A program made the translations under genes and the position numbers. From positions 62,001-126,000 of the forward strand of contig SHXR01000001.1 in NCBI GenBank assembly GCA_009693235.1: 64,000 bases of DNA. The letters are read 5' to 3'. The notes under the pieces were generated by a model. It had not been told where the DNA came from. It saw nothing but the letters and a program-made list of their open reading frames with translations, and ran no database searches. This DNA is from Betaproteobacteria bacterium. Lineage in GTDB: Bacteria > Pseudomonadota > Gammaproteobacteria > Burkholderiales > SG8-39. Of this stretch, positions 35,193 through 45,461 are shown piece by piece; within the stretch, counting starts at the first letter, position 1, and the number at the start of each line of letters is the position of its first letter.

Positions 35193-36497
35193 TTACAGTT
35201 TTAACGCCGCCGGCAACCAAAGCGCCATGCCCGGGAATGCGATGAGCAGCGCGATCAGCACGAAATCGGCGATCAGAAACGGCAGCGTACCCCGGTAGAT
35301 TTTCGTGACCGGAATCTCCGGGTTCTGCGCCTGGATGACGAAGACGGTCATGCCGGTTGGCGGACTGATCAATCCCACCGTTGCCAGCACCGTCACCATG
35401 ATGCCGAACCATATGCCGTCGTAGCCCACCTTCATCAAGAGCGGCAGCAAGACCGGCACGGTAATGAGGATCGTACTCACTTCTTCCAGAAACGTGCCAA
35501 GCAGAATGAAGAGTACGATGACCGACATTAGAATCGCGAGCGGCGACAAACCCATTGCCTGCACCCAGTTGAGGAGGTGCGTCGGCAGTTGCGTGAGGAC
35601 GACGAAGCGCGAAAACATGAACGCGCCCACCACGATGAAAAACAGCATTGCGGTGGCGAAGGCTGTTTCCATCAGGGAATCCAACAGGCCACGCCAACTC
35701 AATCGCCGGGTGCCAAAACCGATGAGGATGGCGACGAATGCAGAGACACCGGCGGCTTCGGTCGGCGAAAAAATACCAAGATAGATGCCTACCACCGCAA
35801 GAAAAAAGAGCGTCGCGAGCTTCCATAGCCCCTTGGCGGCCCGCACGCGCTCGATCATCGGCATCGATGGAACCATCGGCGCAATGTTGGGATTCATTCG
35901 TGTGACGATCATGACCGTTGCGACGTAAAGCGCCGCCAACACAAGTCCCGGAATCAACGCTGCCGCAAAGAGTTTCGGTAGCGACTGCTCGGCGACGATC
36001 GCGTAAATGGCGAGAATGATCGAGGGCGGGATCAGGATGCCAAGTGTGCCGGCCGAGGCGACTGCACCGGCCGCGAAACCTTCATCGTAACCATAGCGTC
36101 GCATCTCCGGAATTGCGACCTTGGAGAAGGTTGCGGCCGTGGCGATCGATGATCCGCAAATGGCACCGAACGCCGCACAGGCGCCGATGGTTGCGTTTGC
36201 CAGCGCACCGCGAAAGCCCGAGAACACCGCGTTCGCCGCATCGAACAGTTCGCGCGACATGTTGGCGCGCGACGCCACCGCACCCATCAGAATAAACAAC
36301 GGCACCACCGACAGCGAATACGCACTCGCCAACTCGAACGGAATGGTGCCGAACATTTTTAGCGCCTTCGGCCAACCGTCGGCCCAGGCATAGCCAAGCA
36401 GCCCAACGGAAGAAAGCGCCAGACCGATCGGAATGCGAATGAGAATCGCGACCAGCAGAATTGCGACACCGATAAAGCCGATTGCTTCAACGCTCAT
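35193..36497 (-). CDS. dctM: TRAP transporter large permease (system 2)
   Basis: 434 aa from ATG 36497 (MSVEAIGFIGVAILL); a longer extension upstream lies in dctQ and is rejected. The family loops AICGSSIATAATFSKVAIPE and GTLGILIPPSIILAIYAI are present. It overlaps dctQ by four bases (ATGA). With DctQ it completes a second TRAP importer whose binding proteins lie upstream. Confidence 0.93.
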   Translation of the reverse strand: MSVEAIGFIGVAILLVAILIRIPIGLALSSVGLLGYAWADGWPKALKMFGTIPFELASAYSLSVVPLFILMGAVASRANMSRELFDAANAVFSGFRGALANATIGACAAFGAICGSSIATAATFSKVAIPEMRRYGYDEGFAAGAVASAGTLGILIPPSIILAIYAIVAEQSLPKLFAAALIPGLVLAALYVATVMIVTRMNPNIAPMVPSMPMIERVRAAKGLWKLATLFFLAVVGIYLGIFSPTEAAGVSAFVAILIGFGTRRLSWRGLLDSLMETAFATAMLFFIVVGAFMFSRFVVLTQLPTHLLNWVQAMGLSPLAILMSVIVLFILLGTFLEEVSTILITVPVLLPLLMKVGYDGIWFGIMVTVLATVGLISPPTGMTVFVIQAQNPEIPVTKIYRGTLPFLIADFVLIALLIAFPGMALWLPAALKL

Positions 36498-36970
36498 GTA
36501 CTCGGATCCCGGTCGAATGCCATCCAAGCCGCGGCGATCGCACCGCCGACAATGCCAACGAGCACCGGCACCCAATACCAGATCTTCGGGATCGATAGAT
36601 CGGAGGTCACGTCACCGAATAGCATCATGTCCCGTGCGACGAGTGCGCCCTGGTAGGCCATTACGACAAGAATGATCACCGAGAGCGCGGCCGACAGGCG
36701 CTTGAGCCACACGACCGCCTGCGGATAGTTGTGATCGACGATGTCGACGACGATGTGATCCTCGCGCAAAAACGCGGCCGGCAGCGCGAGAAAAAACGCG
36801 CCGGTGAGAAACAGCTCGACGATTTCGATGACGCCATGAATCGGGCGTCCGAACAGATGGCGAAGCACCACATCGCTCACCGTTACCAGCATCATGACGA
36901 CCAAACATGATGCGGCGAGCCACCCGCAAATGCTGGCAATGCGGGCGCGAATGGGGGTCATCGCGGACAT
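36494..36970 (-). CDS. dctQ: TRAP transporter small membrane subunit (system 2)
   Basis: 158 aa with four transmembrane segments and the DVVLRHLFGRPIHGVIE signature. It overlaps dctM and lies 133 bases after the second binding-protein gene. Gene order on the minus strand is SBP, SBP, DctQ, DctM. Confidence 0.9.
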   Translation of the reverse strand: MSAMTPIRARIASICGWLAASCLVVMMLVTVSDVVLRHLFGRPIHGVIEIVELFLTGAFFLALPAAFLREDHIVVDIVDHNYPQAVVWLKRLSAALSVIILVVMAYQGALVARDMMLFGDVTSDLSIPKIWYWVPVLVGIVGGAIAAAWMAFDRDPST

Positions 36971-37103
36971 GTGCTACTCACAAGAGGGCTCCATCGGGCG
37001 CTCCGATGGTCAATACCGATGTTCACCCGTGGCCGGCAACCGGCAGGGCGGATAAGCAGCGCACATTCCGCCGCGACCAATGCAACGGGAGGTGAGGACC
37101 ACA

Positions 37104-38147
37104 TCAATTGTTATTCCAGAAATTCCGGGAAATTTTCGCGTGTTTGTCGGCGAGCGACTTCATCAAGGTGTAGGCACCGCGTGCGGGCAGTCCCTTGGCT
37201 TCCATCTCCTTGATTTTCGCCTCGGCGACTTCCGCGCCCGCCTTGCGAAATTTGGCATCTTCTTCGGGGGAAAGGCGGAATGCATTGGCGCCTCCCTCGA
37301 TAATTTGCTTCTTGCCGGGTCCATCGATCGAATCGATGCCGTCGCCCAACTCCTTTGCCTGCCCGATCATGCTGTCGTCGATCACCTTTTTCAGGTCGGC
37401 CGGCAGCTTGTTGTAGAAGTCGGGGTTCATCGCCGCGCCAAAGGAGGTCACGAACGAGTACATCTCGGACACGTGCTTCACGATGCCACCCAGTTTGAAG
37501 GCGATGCCCGCGCCGCCGTAATCGATAAAGGCGCCATCGACAGTGCCCTTCTGCAGTGCTTCGGCGAGCTCGGTCGGTGACACACCGACTGCGGTGCCGC
37601 CCAACGCGGCGATGAAGTCGCGAATCGTAGGCGACGAGAAGCGGATACGCATACCCTTGAAATCTTCCAGGGTGCGGATCGGCTTTTTAGTGGTCATGAC
37701 TTGGCCGGGTTGCACCGTGAAATACACCAGACCCTTGATGCCCTTGTGTTCCGCATCGAGATACCTGGTGCGTAATTCCGGATCGTTCAGCACCTTCGCG
37801 CCGATTTCACCGCTGCCGATCAGATAAGGAAGGTTGATGAGTTCGGTAACGGGAAAGCGCCCGGGCGTGCCGCCGTGCATGAATTGCGTTACTTCGGCTT
37901 GCCCTGTACGGGCCATGTCGTAATAGCCCGGTGGTGGCCCCATTTGCGCACCCGGAAACCGCTTGACCACAATGCGGCCGCCCGAGGCTTTCTCGACGCC
38001 ATCGGACCAGCGCACGAACCATGCACCGAGCGGATGATGGTCGCCGACGAAATAGGCCACCTTCATTTCGTATTTTTGTTGAGCGAAGGTCTGCCCGGAG
38101 AGCACGATCGCTACCAAGCCGGCCATTGCTGTCAGTGTGCGTATCAC
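37104..38147 (-). CDS. dctP: TRAP substrate-binding protein (system 2, second copy)
   Basis: 347 aa with a signal peptide ending near TFAQ. It is a close paralogue of the next gene upstream: they share FPGAQMGPPP, TELINLPYL, GMRIRFSSPTIRDF and EALQKGTVDGAFIDYGGAGIA. The Arg in MRIRFSSP is the usual carboxylate-binding Arg. Sequence differs most at positions 30-60 and around the GTAVG/ATPVG ligand loop, so the two may bind related but different acids. Both precede dctQM. Confidence 0.92.
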   Translation of the reverse strand: MIRTLTAMAGLVAIVLSGQTFAQQKYEMKVAYFVGDHHPLGAWFVRWSDGVEKASGGRIVVKRFPGAQMGPPPGYYDMARTGQAEVTQFMHGGTPGRFPVTELINLPYLIGSGEIGAKVLNDPELRTRYLDAEHKGIKGLVYFTVQPGQVMTTKKPIRTLEDFKGMRIRFSSPTIRDFIAALGGTAVGVSPTELAEALQKGTVDGAFIDYGGAGIAFKLGGIVKHVSEMYSFVTSFGAAMNPDFYNKLPADLKKVIDDSMIGQAKELGDGIDSIDGPGKKQIIEGGANAFRLSPEEDAKFRKAGAEVAEAKIKEMEAKGLPARGAYTLMKSLADKHAKISRNFWNNN

Positions 38148-38190
38148 GGAGGTCCCCTTTTTTTATAAGGCCAGCGCGGCGTGCTGTTTT

Positions 38191-39231
38191 CTAGTTCCAA
38201 AAATTCTTCGACGTTTTCGCGTGCTTCTCGGATAGTGACTTCATCAACGTATAGGCAGCACGCGCCGGCAGCCCCTTGCCTTCCAGTTCCTTCAATTTCG
38301 CCTCGGCCACATCGGCGCCGATCTTGCGGAATTTCGCGTCTTCCGCGGCGGATAATCGGAATGCTTCGGCCCCGCCGTCGGTGAGGTTCTTTTTGCCGGG
38401 CCCATCGATGCCGTCCCAGGCCTCGCCCATCTCTTTTTCCTTGCCGCGAATACTGTCGTCGACGAGTTTCTTGAGATCCGCGGGCAACTTGTTGTAGAAG
38501 TCCGGATTCATGGCGATGCCAAACGATGCGACGTACGAGTACATCTCGGTCGAATACTTGATGATGCCGCCAAGCTTGTAGGCGATCCCGGCGCCGCCGT
38601 AGTCGATAAACGCCCCATCGACGGTGCCTTTTTGCAAAGCCTCGGCGATTTCGCTTGGTTGAATGCCCACCGGTGTTGCACCGAGTCCGGCGACAAAATC
38701 GCGAATCGTGGGGGAAGAGAACCGGATGCGCATGCCCTTCATGTCCTCGACCGTACGGATTGCTTTCTTGGTCGTGATGATTTGTCCGGGCTGATGCGTC
38801 ATCAGCATGAGAAGCCGCACACCTTTGTGCTCCGGATCGAGATATTTCGTGCGAAGTTCCGGCTCGTTCAATACCTTGGTGCCGATTTCGGAGCTGCCGA
38901 CCAGATAGGGCAAATTGATGAGCTCGGTAATCGCGAACCGCCCAGGTGTGCCGCCGCTCAGAAAGAACGCCACTTCCGCCTGACCGTTACGCGCCATATC
39001 GTAATAGACGGGCGGTGGGCCCATCTGGGCGCCGGGAAAGTACTTGAGTTCGATCCGCCCGCCGGAATTCTTCGCCAATTCTTCGCCCCAGCGTTCCATC
39101 CACTTGGAAACCGGATGCTGCGCAGGAATAAAGTGCGCGAGCTTCATTTCAATTTTCTGCTGGGCGGGCGCGACGGACGCGAACGACAAGGCCAGCGCGG
39201 ACCCGACGACTGCTACGGTCTTGCGAATCAT
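38191..39231 (-). CDS. dctP: TRAP substrate-binding protein (system 2, first copy)
   Basis: 346 aa with a signal peptide ending near APAQQ. Paralogue of the gene just downstream, from which it is separated by 43 bases; the two seem a tandem duplication followed by divergence. It keeps the DctP ligand Arg. It is the more upstream gene and thus the first binding protein of the transcript, preceded by a VOC and an alpha/beta hydrolase gene on the same strand. Confidence 0.92.
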   Translation of the reverse strand: MIRKTVAVVGSALALSFASVAPAQQKIEMKLAHFIPAQHPVSKWMERWGEELAKNSGGRIELKYFPGAQMGPPPVYYDMARNGQAEVAFFLSGGTPGRFAITELINLPYLVGSSEIGTKVLNEPELRTKYLDPEHKGVRLLMLMTHQPGQIITTKKAIRTVEDMKGMRIRFSSPTIRDFVAGLGATPVGIQPSEIAEALQKGTVDGAFIDYGGAGIAYKLGGIIKYSTEMYSYVASFGIAMNPDFYNKLPADLKKLVDDSIRGKEKEMGEAWDGIDGPGKKNLTDGGAEAFRLSAAEDAKFRKIGADVAEAKLKELEGKGLPARAAYTLMKSLSEKHAKTSKNFWN

Positions 39232-39256
39232 GATGTCTCCTCCTCGGTTGTGGATG

Positions 39257-39874
39257 TTACGCCGGTGCCTGCTGTTTGTGCTTTGGTTTGTGCCGTGGCT
39301 CGTTCATGACCGGCATCTTGGCGATCCATGCGTCCACTAACTTCGGATCGTCGAAGAGCGTTGACAGCTCGGCACGAATTTCCTCTTCGGTCTGCAGCAC
39401 CGATGGTACGACACCTAATTCTGCCGGCGCCTTGCTGGTCGCGATTTCCAGCCGAATGCCGTTCGGATCGTAGAAGTACGCGGACCAGAAGCGGCCGCCC
39501 AGCGACACCGGGCCAATGACGTTCACGGCGCACGATTTCACATAATCGATCATCGCATCGAAATGATCGAACGGTACGTGGAAAGCGATGTGCTGCATGC
39601 CACCCGGCAGATCGCGATTCTGTTTGGGAAGGCCCTTCGGATATTCGAAGAACGCGAGCAGCGAATCGCCGCCCATATTGAAGAAGTAATGGCGCAGATT
39701 ATCGTAGGGCGGCTGACCGCGATCGCGTTCGAACGGTACCCGGCGCACATGCACGAGTTGCATGCCGAGCACGCGGGTATAGAAGTCCATGGTCGCGGGG
39801 AGATCGTCGGTAACGAACGCGAGATGATCGATGCCGCGGATGGGGACCGGTTGCAACGGAGGCATCGGATGCAT
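39257..39874 (-). CDS. VOC (glyoxalase/bleomycin resistance) superfamily protein
   Basis: 205 aa. Metal ligands are seen as His in IDHLAF, Glu in LAFFEYP, His in MQHIAFHV and Glu in RLEIATS, so it is a probable metal-dependent isomerase, lyase or dioxygenase. The His/Lys-rich tail after VMNEPRHKP is unusual. It is closely linked to the two TRAP binding-protein genes (25 bases) and to the broken hydrolase upstream (1 base), suggesting breakdown of the imported acid. Substrate unknown. Confidence 0.88.
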   Translation of the reverse strand: MHPMPPLQPVPIRGIDHLAFVTDDLPATMDFYTRVLGMQLVHVRRVPFERDRGQPPYDNLRHYFFNMGGDSLLAFFEYPKGLPKQNRDLPGGMQHIAFHVPFDHFDAMIDYVKSCAVNVIGPVSLGGRFWSAYFYDPNGIRLEIATSKAPAELGVVPSVLQTEEEIRAELSTLFDDPKLVDAWIAKMPVMNEPRHKPKHKQQAPA

Positions 39875-39875
39875 G

Positions 39876-40732
39876 CTAGCTCTCCAAGGACGTAATGAAC
39901 GGTTCGATGGCGGCGAGGAAGTCAGCGTGATTCTCTATTGCGATATTGTGCCCCGCATCGACCTCGCCGACGCGCAGACGGGAATTCGCGGCTTTCATTT
40001 TGTTCGCGGTTTCGGGGGCATACATATCGGAACGCGCACCGCGGATGGAAAGAATCGGGCACTGAATTCGGCCGATCACTTCCCACATATCGACGCCGAG
40101 CTTTGGTCGTTCGCCCAGATCGCGTACGCGGCGGAACTGATCACGAAAGAACGGATCGCGCTTGACCTGCACGCCGCCCGCCACCGGCTTCAAGTACGCC
40201 TCGAAGCGCGCGCGTTGGGCCTCGCCTCGAGGTGTCGTTGTATCGATGCCGAAATAACGCATGCCCGCGTCGATCGATTCGAATACATCGGGCTGGCCTG
40301 CCACCGACTCGGTGACCCGCTTCGAACCGGCCGGCGCGTTCTCCGGCGTGTAGTCGATGAGTGCAAGGCCTTTGACGCGGGCTGGATGATCGGCCGCGGC
40401 GAGCGACGTGGCGCGCCCGCTCATCGAGTGGCCGATCACGATCGCTTCGCGCCAGTCGAGCGCATCGAGGATCGCGATGATGTTGTTCGCGAGCGTTGGG
40501 ACCGATAGTCCTTCGACGCGCTCCATGTCGAATCGCCAAAGCCGCGCGTGTCCGCAGCCACCACCATGCGATCGGTGGCGAGCGCACCGCCCACCTCGAT
40601 CCAGTCGTACGAAAAGTAGGACAGCCTGTGGGCGATGAAGACGGGCGTTCTGCCGGCACGGCCGAAGCGGCGGTAGTGCAGATCGACATCGCCTGACCGG
40701 ACGCGGCCGGTGTCGTGAGAGAGGACGGCCAT
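39876..40732 (-). pseudogene. Alpha/beta hydrolase gene with one frameshift
   Basis: The ATG at 40732 (MAVLSHDTGRVRSG) starts a typical hydrolase N terminus through GFGDSTWSASKDY; there the frame changes (at about 40505, in GACTATCGG) and continues as SVPTLANNIIAILDALDW. The nucleophile Ser in GHSMSGR and the His in DAGHNIA lie in the second part. The total length is two more than a multiple of three, a net one-base loss. It is one base upstream of the VOC gene. As read only the first 98 aa are made. Confidence 0.85.
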
Positions 40733-40934
40733 CGGGAGGTCCTTTTGTGCGGAACGCAGGTACGGCCCGCGATTCTAATGGGCTTGGTGGGCTGGCGTTT
40801 GGGACGGCATCACGACAGAATTTCCCGTGAACCAAGCATCCTATGCATAATGGCGTTCACGTACCTGCCTCGCAGGTACGAGGACTTTGATTCATGGATC
40901 CGGCCAGGCTCCGAGGAGCGAGGAGGCGCGCACC

Positions 40935-41987
40935 ATGTCGGTCTTCAAGCAAGACATCCGGTTCACCCACTCTGCGGATGGAACGCGGCTCGCGTATGCC
41001 TCGTTCGGGCGGCGCACTGGTTCACGGATATTGAGTACGACTGGCAGACACCGATGTTCCGGGCGTCGTTCGATGCGTTCGGGAGTCGCTATCGATACAT
41101 TCGATATGACAGCCGTGGCACGGGGCTCTCGGAGCGGGGTAAGGTCGCCCTTTCACTCGATCACTTTGTCGCGGATCTTGAAGCCGTAGTTGATGCCGCC
41201 GGGCTCGACAAGTTCGCGCTCTGGGGCAATCCGCCGGCGGCGCGGTATCGATCAAATACGCTGCGCGCCACCCCGAACGCGTTAGCCACCTTGTGCTCCT
41301 TGGCGCCTACTCGCGCGGATCAATGCGGCGCAATCCGACGCCCGCGCAAGTGGAAGCGTTGCAAGCACAAGCCAAGCTGATCGAACTTGGATGGGGGCAG
41401 AACAATGAAGCGTTTCTGCAACTCTTCACGTCGCAGATCCATCCCACCGCAAGCCCCGAGCAGCAACACTCATTCAACGAAATACAGCAGCGCAGCTGCC
41501 CTCGGATCACGCGGCGCGGCTCGTGAGAGTCTATTATGAATTCGACGCATCGCACCTCCTCGGTGAGGTCGCATGCCCGACCCTTGTGCTGCATTGTCAT
41601 GGCGATGTTCGCGCCCCCTTCGAGAAGGAAGGGCTGTTTATCGCCTCGTCGATTCCGAACGCCAGGATGGTCCCGCTCGAGTCGCCTGCGCACGTTCCAG
41701 TTCCAGGCGAGCCGGCGTACGACCGGATCTTCGATGAGACCGACGCGTTCCTTCCGCAAATTGCCGCGGCGGCGCCCGACAAGGTCTTCGCCCAACTCGC
41801 CCCGCGCGAGCAGGGCATCCTTGATCTCATCGCACGCGGTCTCGACAACCTGCAGGTCGCCGCGCACCTCTCGATCTCCGAGAAAACGGTGCGCAACAAC
41901 ATCACCAGCATCTTCGATAAGCTGGCCGTGGAAAATCGCGGGCAGGCGATCGTGAAGGCGCGCGACGCAGGGATGGGGCGCGTGTAG
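40935..41987 (+). pseudogene. Alpha/beta hydrolase fused to LuxR-type HTH, three frameshifts
   Basis: ATG at 40935 follows an AGGAGG ribosome site. The protein is recognisable in four pieces: YASFG, then (from about 41012) RAAHWFTDIEYDWQTP, SRGTGLSERG and FALWGN, then (from about 41229) AVSIKYAARHPERVSHLVLLGAYSRG, then (from about 41495) VYYEFDASHLLGEVACPTLVLHC to the end. Each shift is a net loss of one base (mod 3). The C terminus has a LuxR HTH (APREQGILDLIARG, SISEKTVRNNITSIF), so this was a hydrolase-fold ligand sensor and regulator. It is clearly decayed. Confidence 0.9.
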
Positions 41988-42022
41988 ACGGGGAAAACCC
42001 GTCGTGCTCTCCGCGCAGAGTG

Positions 42023-43077
42023 CTACGGCCGCGCCTCGAACATGATGTTGAACGGCGTCTCGGTGGCGCGCCGGAATCGCTTGAAGCCGCCTGATGTCAC
42101 GACATCGCGCAGTCGCATTTCACCCGCCTGCGCGCCAAGGCAAAGTCCGACTTCCTGCGAGCGCGAGCAGGGTGTGCAGAGCAACGTCGATCCGCCGTAA
42201 TAGACGCGGCCGACCGGATTGAGATTGTCGGCGAGATCGTCATGCGCAAACGGCTCGACGATCATCCATGTGCCGTCGCTTTTCAGCGTCGAGAGCACAT
42301 GCTTGGCGGCTCCGGCTGGATCGCCCATGTTGTGCAGGCAATCGAATACGGCGACGAAATCGTAGTTCTTGCCGGGATATTCTTTCGCTTTGGCGACCTG
42401 GAACTTCACGCGGTCAGCAACGCCCGCGCGCACGGCCGATTCGCGCGCCGCCTTAATCGAGCCTTCGTGATAGTCGAACGCCGTGAAGGTCGATTTCGGA
42501 TAGGCCTTCGCCATCAGGATGGTTGAGGCGCCATGCCCGCATCCCACATCGGCGACGTTCGCGCCCGCTTTGAGCTTCGCTTCAACGTCATCCAACGCCG
42601 GAATCCATGAGGCCACGAGGTTCGCCGCATAGTCCGGCCGGAAGAATTTTTCGCAACCATGGAACACGCCCTCGTTGTGTTCATGCCAACCCATGCCGGC
42701 ACCGGTGCGAAACGCCTCCGTAATGCGCGGCACCGCCATCAGCGACCCGACCGCCAGTTCGAATGCGCCGGCACATAAGCGGGGTTGTCTTCATTGGTGA
42801 GTGCAAACGCTTGCTCTTCGGTGAGGCTGAAGCGGCTGGTCGCCGCATCGAATGTGACGTAGCCGCCCGCCGCCTGATTGCTCAACCATTCGCGCACATA
42901 ACGCTCGTCAGTCTTGGCTGCCCTTGCAAGTTCCCCCGGACTCATCGGTCCATTGGCGAGCGCCTTGTAGAGACCGAGCTTCTCGCCGATGACAACGAAC
43001 CCTGCGCCGAACGTTGCGCCAAGATCGCCCACGAACCGACCGATGAACGCATTGAGCTTATCCATATCGACAGCCAT
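42023..43077 (-). pseudogene. SAM-dependent methyltransferase with winged-helix N terminus, frameshifted
   Basis: ATG at 43077 is preceded by GGAGG with a six-base spacer. The first about 100 codons encode an Rv2258c-type helical/winged-helix region (LAKGPMSPGELARAAKTDERYVREWLSN-like). Near 42768 the frame is lost in a CCGGC run: NEDNPAYVP should continue GAFELAVGSLMAVPRI but is shifted, a net one-base loss. The rest is intact, with VADVGCGHGASTILMA and FDCLHNMGDP as SAM-binding motifs. The annotated C-terminal part from ATG 42739 could still be made as a 238-aa methyltransferase. Confidence 0.85.
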
Positions 43078-43393
43078 GATCATCCTCCTCGTTCCGCATG
43101 GACGCCGCAGACGGGATGTCTTCAGAACGCGGCGGAACGAATGGGAGTGTGTCCTGTGGGTGGGTGCCGGGCGAGGGACGCGCGTCCCGACCGGAGCCGG
43201 GAACTCACGCGCTTGGTGCGGGGGGCGGGACCCAAGTCCCGCCCCCCGATCCCCTTTCAGACGATTCCCGGGTATCGCCCGGGACGCTCGCCTCATGTTT
43301 GATGCGCCGCCCGCTCGTCTAATGGATGCCATCGTGGTCGCGGTTATAAAGCTCGAATTCCCGAGCGCCGTTCGACTGCTTGTGGAGAACACC
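43078..43393. other. Gene-free GC-rich gap with a strong hairpin
   Basis: No gene is supported in this 316-base gap between the methyltransferase and the DUF2917 gene, which are divergently transcribed. The main structure is a 12-bp perfect hairpin at 43220-43247, listed separately. No clear promoter pair could be assigned. Confidence 0.6.
43220..43247. repeat. Perfect 12-bp hairpin GGGGGGCGGGAC
   Basis: GGGGGGCGGGAC (43220-43231), loop CCAA, then GTCCCGCCCCCC (43236-43247). There is no T-tract on either side. Other GC-rich repeats flank it (CCCGGGTATCGCCCGGG). It is more like a stable structural repeat than an intrinsic terminator. Confidence 0.65.
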
Positions 43394-43747
43394 ATGAGAA
43401 TCGACCTCAACGCCCGAACTGCCATCAACTTCGACAAGCAAGCATTGATCAAGCTACCGCGCTCCCACGGCAACGCAATCGTTTGCACGCACGGCGCTCT
43501 TTGGATCACCGAAACCAACCTACCCCATGACATTTCGTTACGTGCAGGCGAGCGGTTCATCTCCAACGGCGCTGGGCCGGTATTCGTCGGGGCGTGCGGA
43601 GCAAGTGCCTTTCGTATTGTCCCGATCGATTCGGGAACGAGCTGGCTCACGCGCATCGCATATCAGATCGCATGGGCTTGGCGGGGCTGGCGCGCGCAGA
43701 CCTTTTCGCGCGTTAAGCAGGCAACGGCTTACCCATCGAAGCGATAG
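43394..43747 (+). CDS. DUF2917 domain protein
   Basis: 117 aa from ATG 43394 (MRIDLNARTAINF), preceded by GGAG; a longer in-frame frame upstream is rejected. It has the DUF2917 pattern ALWITETNLPHDISLRAGE and the FVGACGASAFRI segment, a small beta-rich cupin-like domain common in Burkholderiales. The function of the family is not known to me. A basic Trp/Arg-rich tail (AWAWRGWRAQTF) follows. Confidence 0.8.
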   Translation: MRIDLNARTAINFDKQALIKLPRSHGNAIVCTHGALWITETNLPHDISLRAGERFISNGAGPVFVGACGASAFRIVPIDSGTSWLTRIAYQIAWAWRGWRAQTFSRVKQATAYPSKR

Positions 43748-43868
43748 CAAGGGGCTTCGTTTGCTCTTCCAACTCGCCTCCGATCAACACAAGTTTTGCT
43801 TCGATGATTGCTTCAAGCGCCCGCCTGCGCTAAACTCCCGCGGTTTTCATTCGTCCGGCGGGGGTCCT

Positions 43869-44255
43869 TTGCTTCTGAAGAGCAAGCCGGTCCGCACCGT
43901 CATCGGGTGGCAGTTGTTTGCCACCGTCGTGGTCACCCTTTGCGCTTGGCCGATTGCCGGTGTTGAAGCGGCGATTTCGGCGATGCTGGGGGGGCTCATT
44001 AACGTCGTCGCGGGATTGTTTTTTTTCGCGATCGCGGGCATGGGTCAAATGAAGACCGCCTTCGCCACCGTGCGCAAGGTGGTCCGTGCCGAGGCCGGTA
44101 AGATCATCGTGATCATCGTGGTCATGTCGTTCGTACTGAAGAATTACGAAGGGGTGGTATTCGTGCCGTTGTTCATCGCGTTCGCTATTACGGCGTTGCT
44201 GCCGGGCGTCGCGCTGCTGGTGCCCGATGAGCCGCTCAATAAAAGCCCTGAATGA
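43869..44255 (+). CDS. atpI: ATP synthase subunit I
   Basis: 128 aa from a TTG at 43869 (LLLKSKPVRTVIGWQLF), the best match to AtpI starts; no ATG is available. Four transmembrane segments and the AAISAMLGGLINVVAGLFFF segment fit the AtpI family, an assembly factor for the c ring. First gene of the ATP synthase operon, 52 bases before atpB. Confidence 0.85.
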   Translation: MLLKSKPVRTVIGWQLFATVVVTLCAWPIAGVEAAISAMLGGLINVVAGLFFFAIAGMGQMKTAFATVRKVVRAEAGKIIVIIVVMSFVLKNYEGVVFVPLFIAFAITALLPGVALLVPDEPLNKSPE

Positions 44256-44307
44256 TTGAGCCGTTGATCCAACCGTTGAACTGAATTTCTACGACGCACT
44301 CCTCCCC

Positions 44308-45102
44308 ATGGCAGCCCAAGCGGATCTCTCCCCGACTAGCTATATCTCCCATCACCTGACGCACTTCAAGGTGCCGTTTGCGGGTGGGACGCTCAATCTC
44401 GACACGGTGATCATGTCGGTCGTGTTGGGCGTTATTGTTCTAGCGATCTTGTCGCGCGCCGCGCGCAACGTGACCCCTGGTGTGCCGGGCAAATTCCAGG
44501 CCGCGATCGAGTTGCTGCTCGATTTCGTCGAAGGGCAAGTGAAGAGCGTGTTCCCGGGCAATCGCGGCTTCGTCGGCCCGCTCGCGCTCACGGTGTTCGT
44601 GTGGGTGTTCATGATGAACGCGATGGACTTCCTGCCGGTCGACGTGATCGCCCTTGGCACGCACAACATCTCCGACCACGGGTTTCGCATCGTCCCAACC
44701 GCTGATATCAATACGACTTTCGCGCTGGCGTTGTCGGTATTTGGTCTGATGATTTTCTACAACATCAAGGTAAAGGGGCTCGGGGGCTGGGTGCATGAGT
44801 TGTTCTGCGCGCCATTCGGTTCGAACCCGCTGCTCTGGCCATTCAATCTCGCTTTCCAATTCGTCGAGTACGTATCGAAGCCGTTGTCGCACAGCCTGCG
44901 TCTCTACGGCAATATGTATGCGGGCGAACTGATCTTCTTGTTGCTCTGGATGTGGGCCGCAACCGGCGTGGTCGGTGCGGCGATCGGTGGCGTGCTCGCG
45001 CTTGGCTGGGCGATCTTCCACATTCTTATCGTTATCTTGCAGGCGTTCATTTTCATGATGCTCACCGCCGTATATCTGGCGATGGCGCATGAACACCACT
45101 AA
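44308..45102 (+). CDS. atpB: F-type ATP synthase subunit a
   Basis: 264 aa membrane subunit that forms the proton half-channels. The essential Arg of the channel is R198 in [15 protein letters not shown], and Asn/His residues of the last helices are present. AATTTCTACGACGCACTCC before the ATG does not show a strong ribosome site. It is followed by atpE after 39 bases. Confidence 0.97.
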   Translation: MAAQADLSPTSYISHHLTHFKVPFAGGTLNLDTVIMSVVLGVIVLAILSRAARNVTPGVPGKFQAAIELLLDFVEGQVKSVFPGNRGFVGPLALTVFVWVFMMNAMDFLPVDVIALGTHNISDHGFRIVPTADINTTFALALSVFGLMIFYNIKVKGLGGWVHELFCAPFGSNPLLWPFNLAFQFVEYVSKPLSHSLRLYGNMYAGELIFLLLWMWAATGVVGAAIGGVLALGWAIFHILIVILQAFIFMMLTAVYLAMAHEHH

Positions 45103-45141
45103 TTTTCTATCTATTCGTTGACTGTCAAAAAGGGGAAGTAA

Positions 45142-45414
<273 letters not shown>

Positions 45415-45461
45415 GCGTCGCTCGAAATCATCGCTACGTTCGCTGCAATCTAGGCTAGAGC

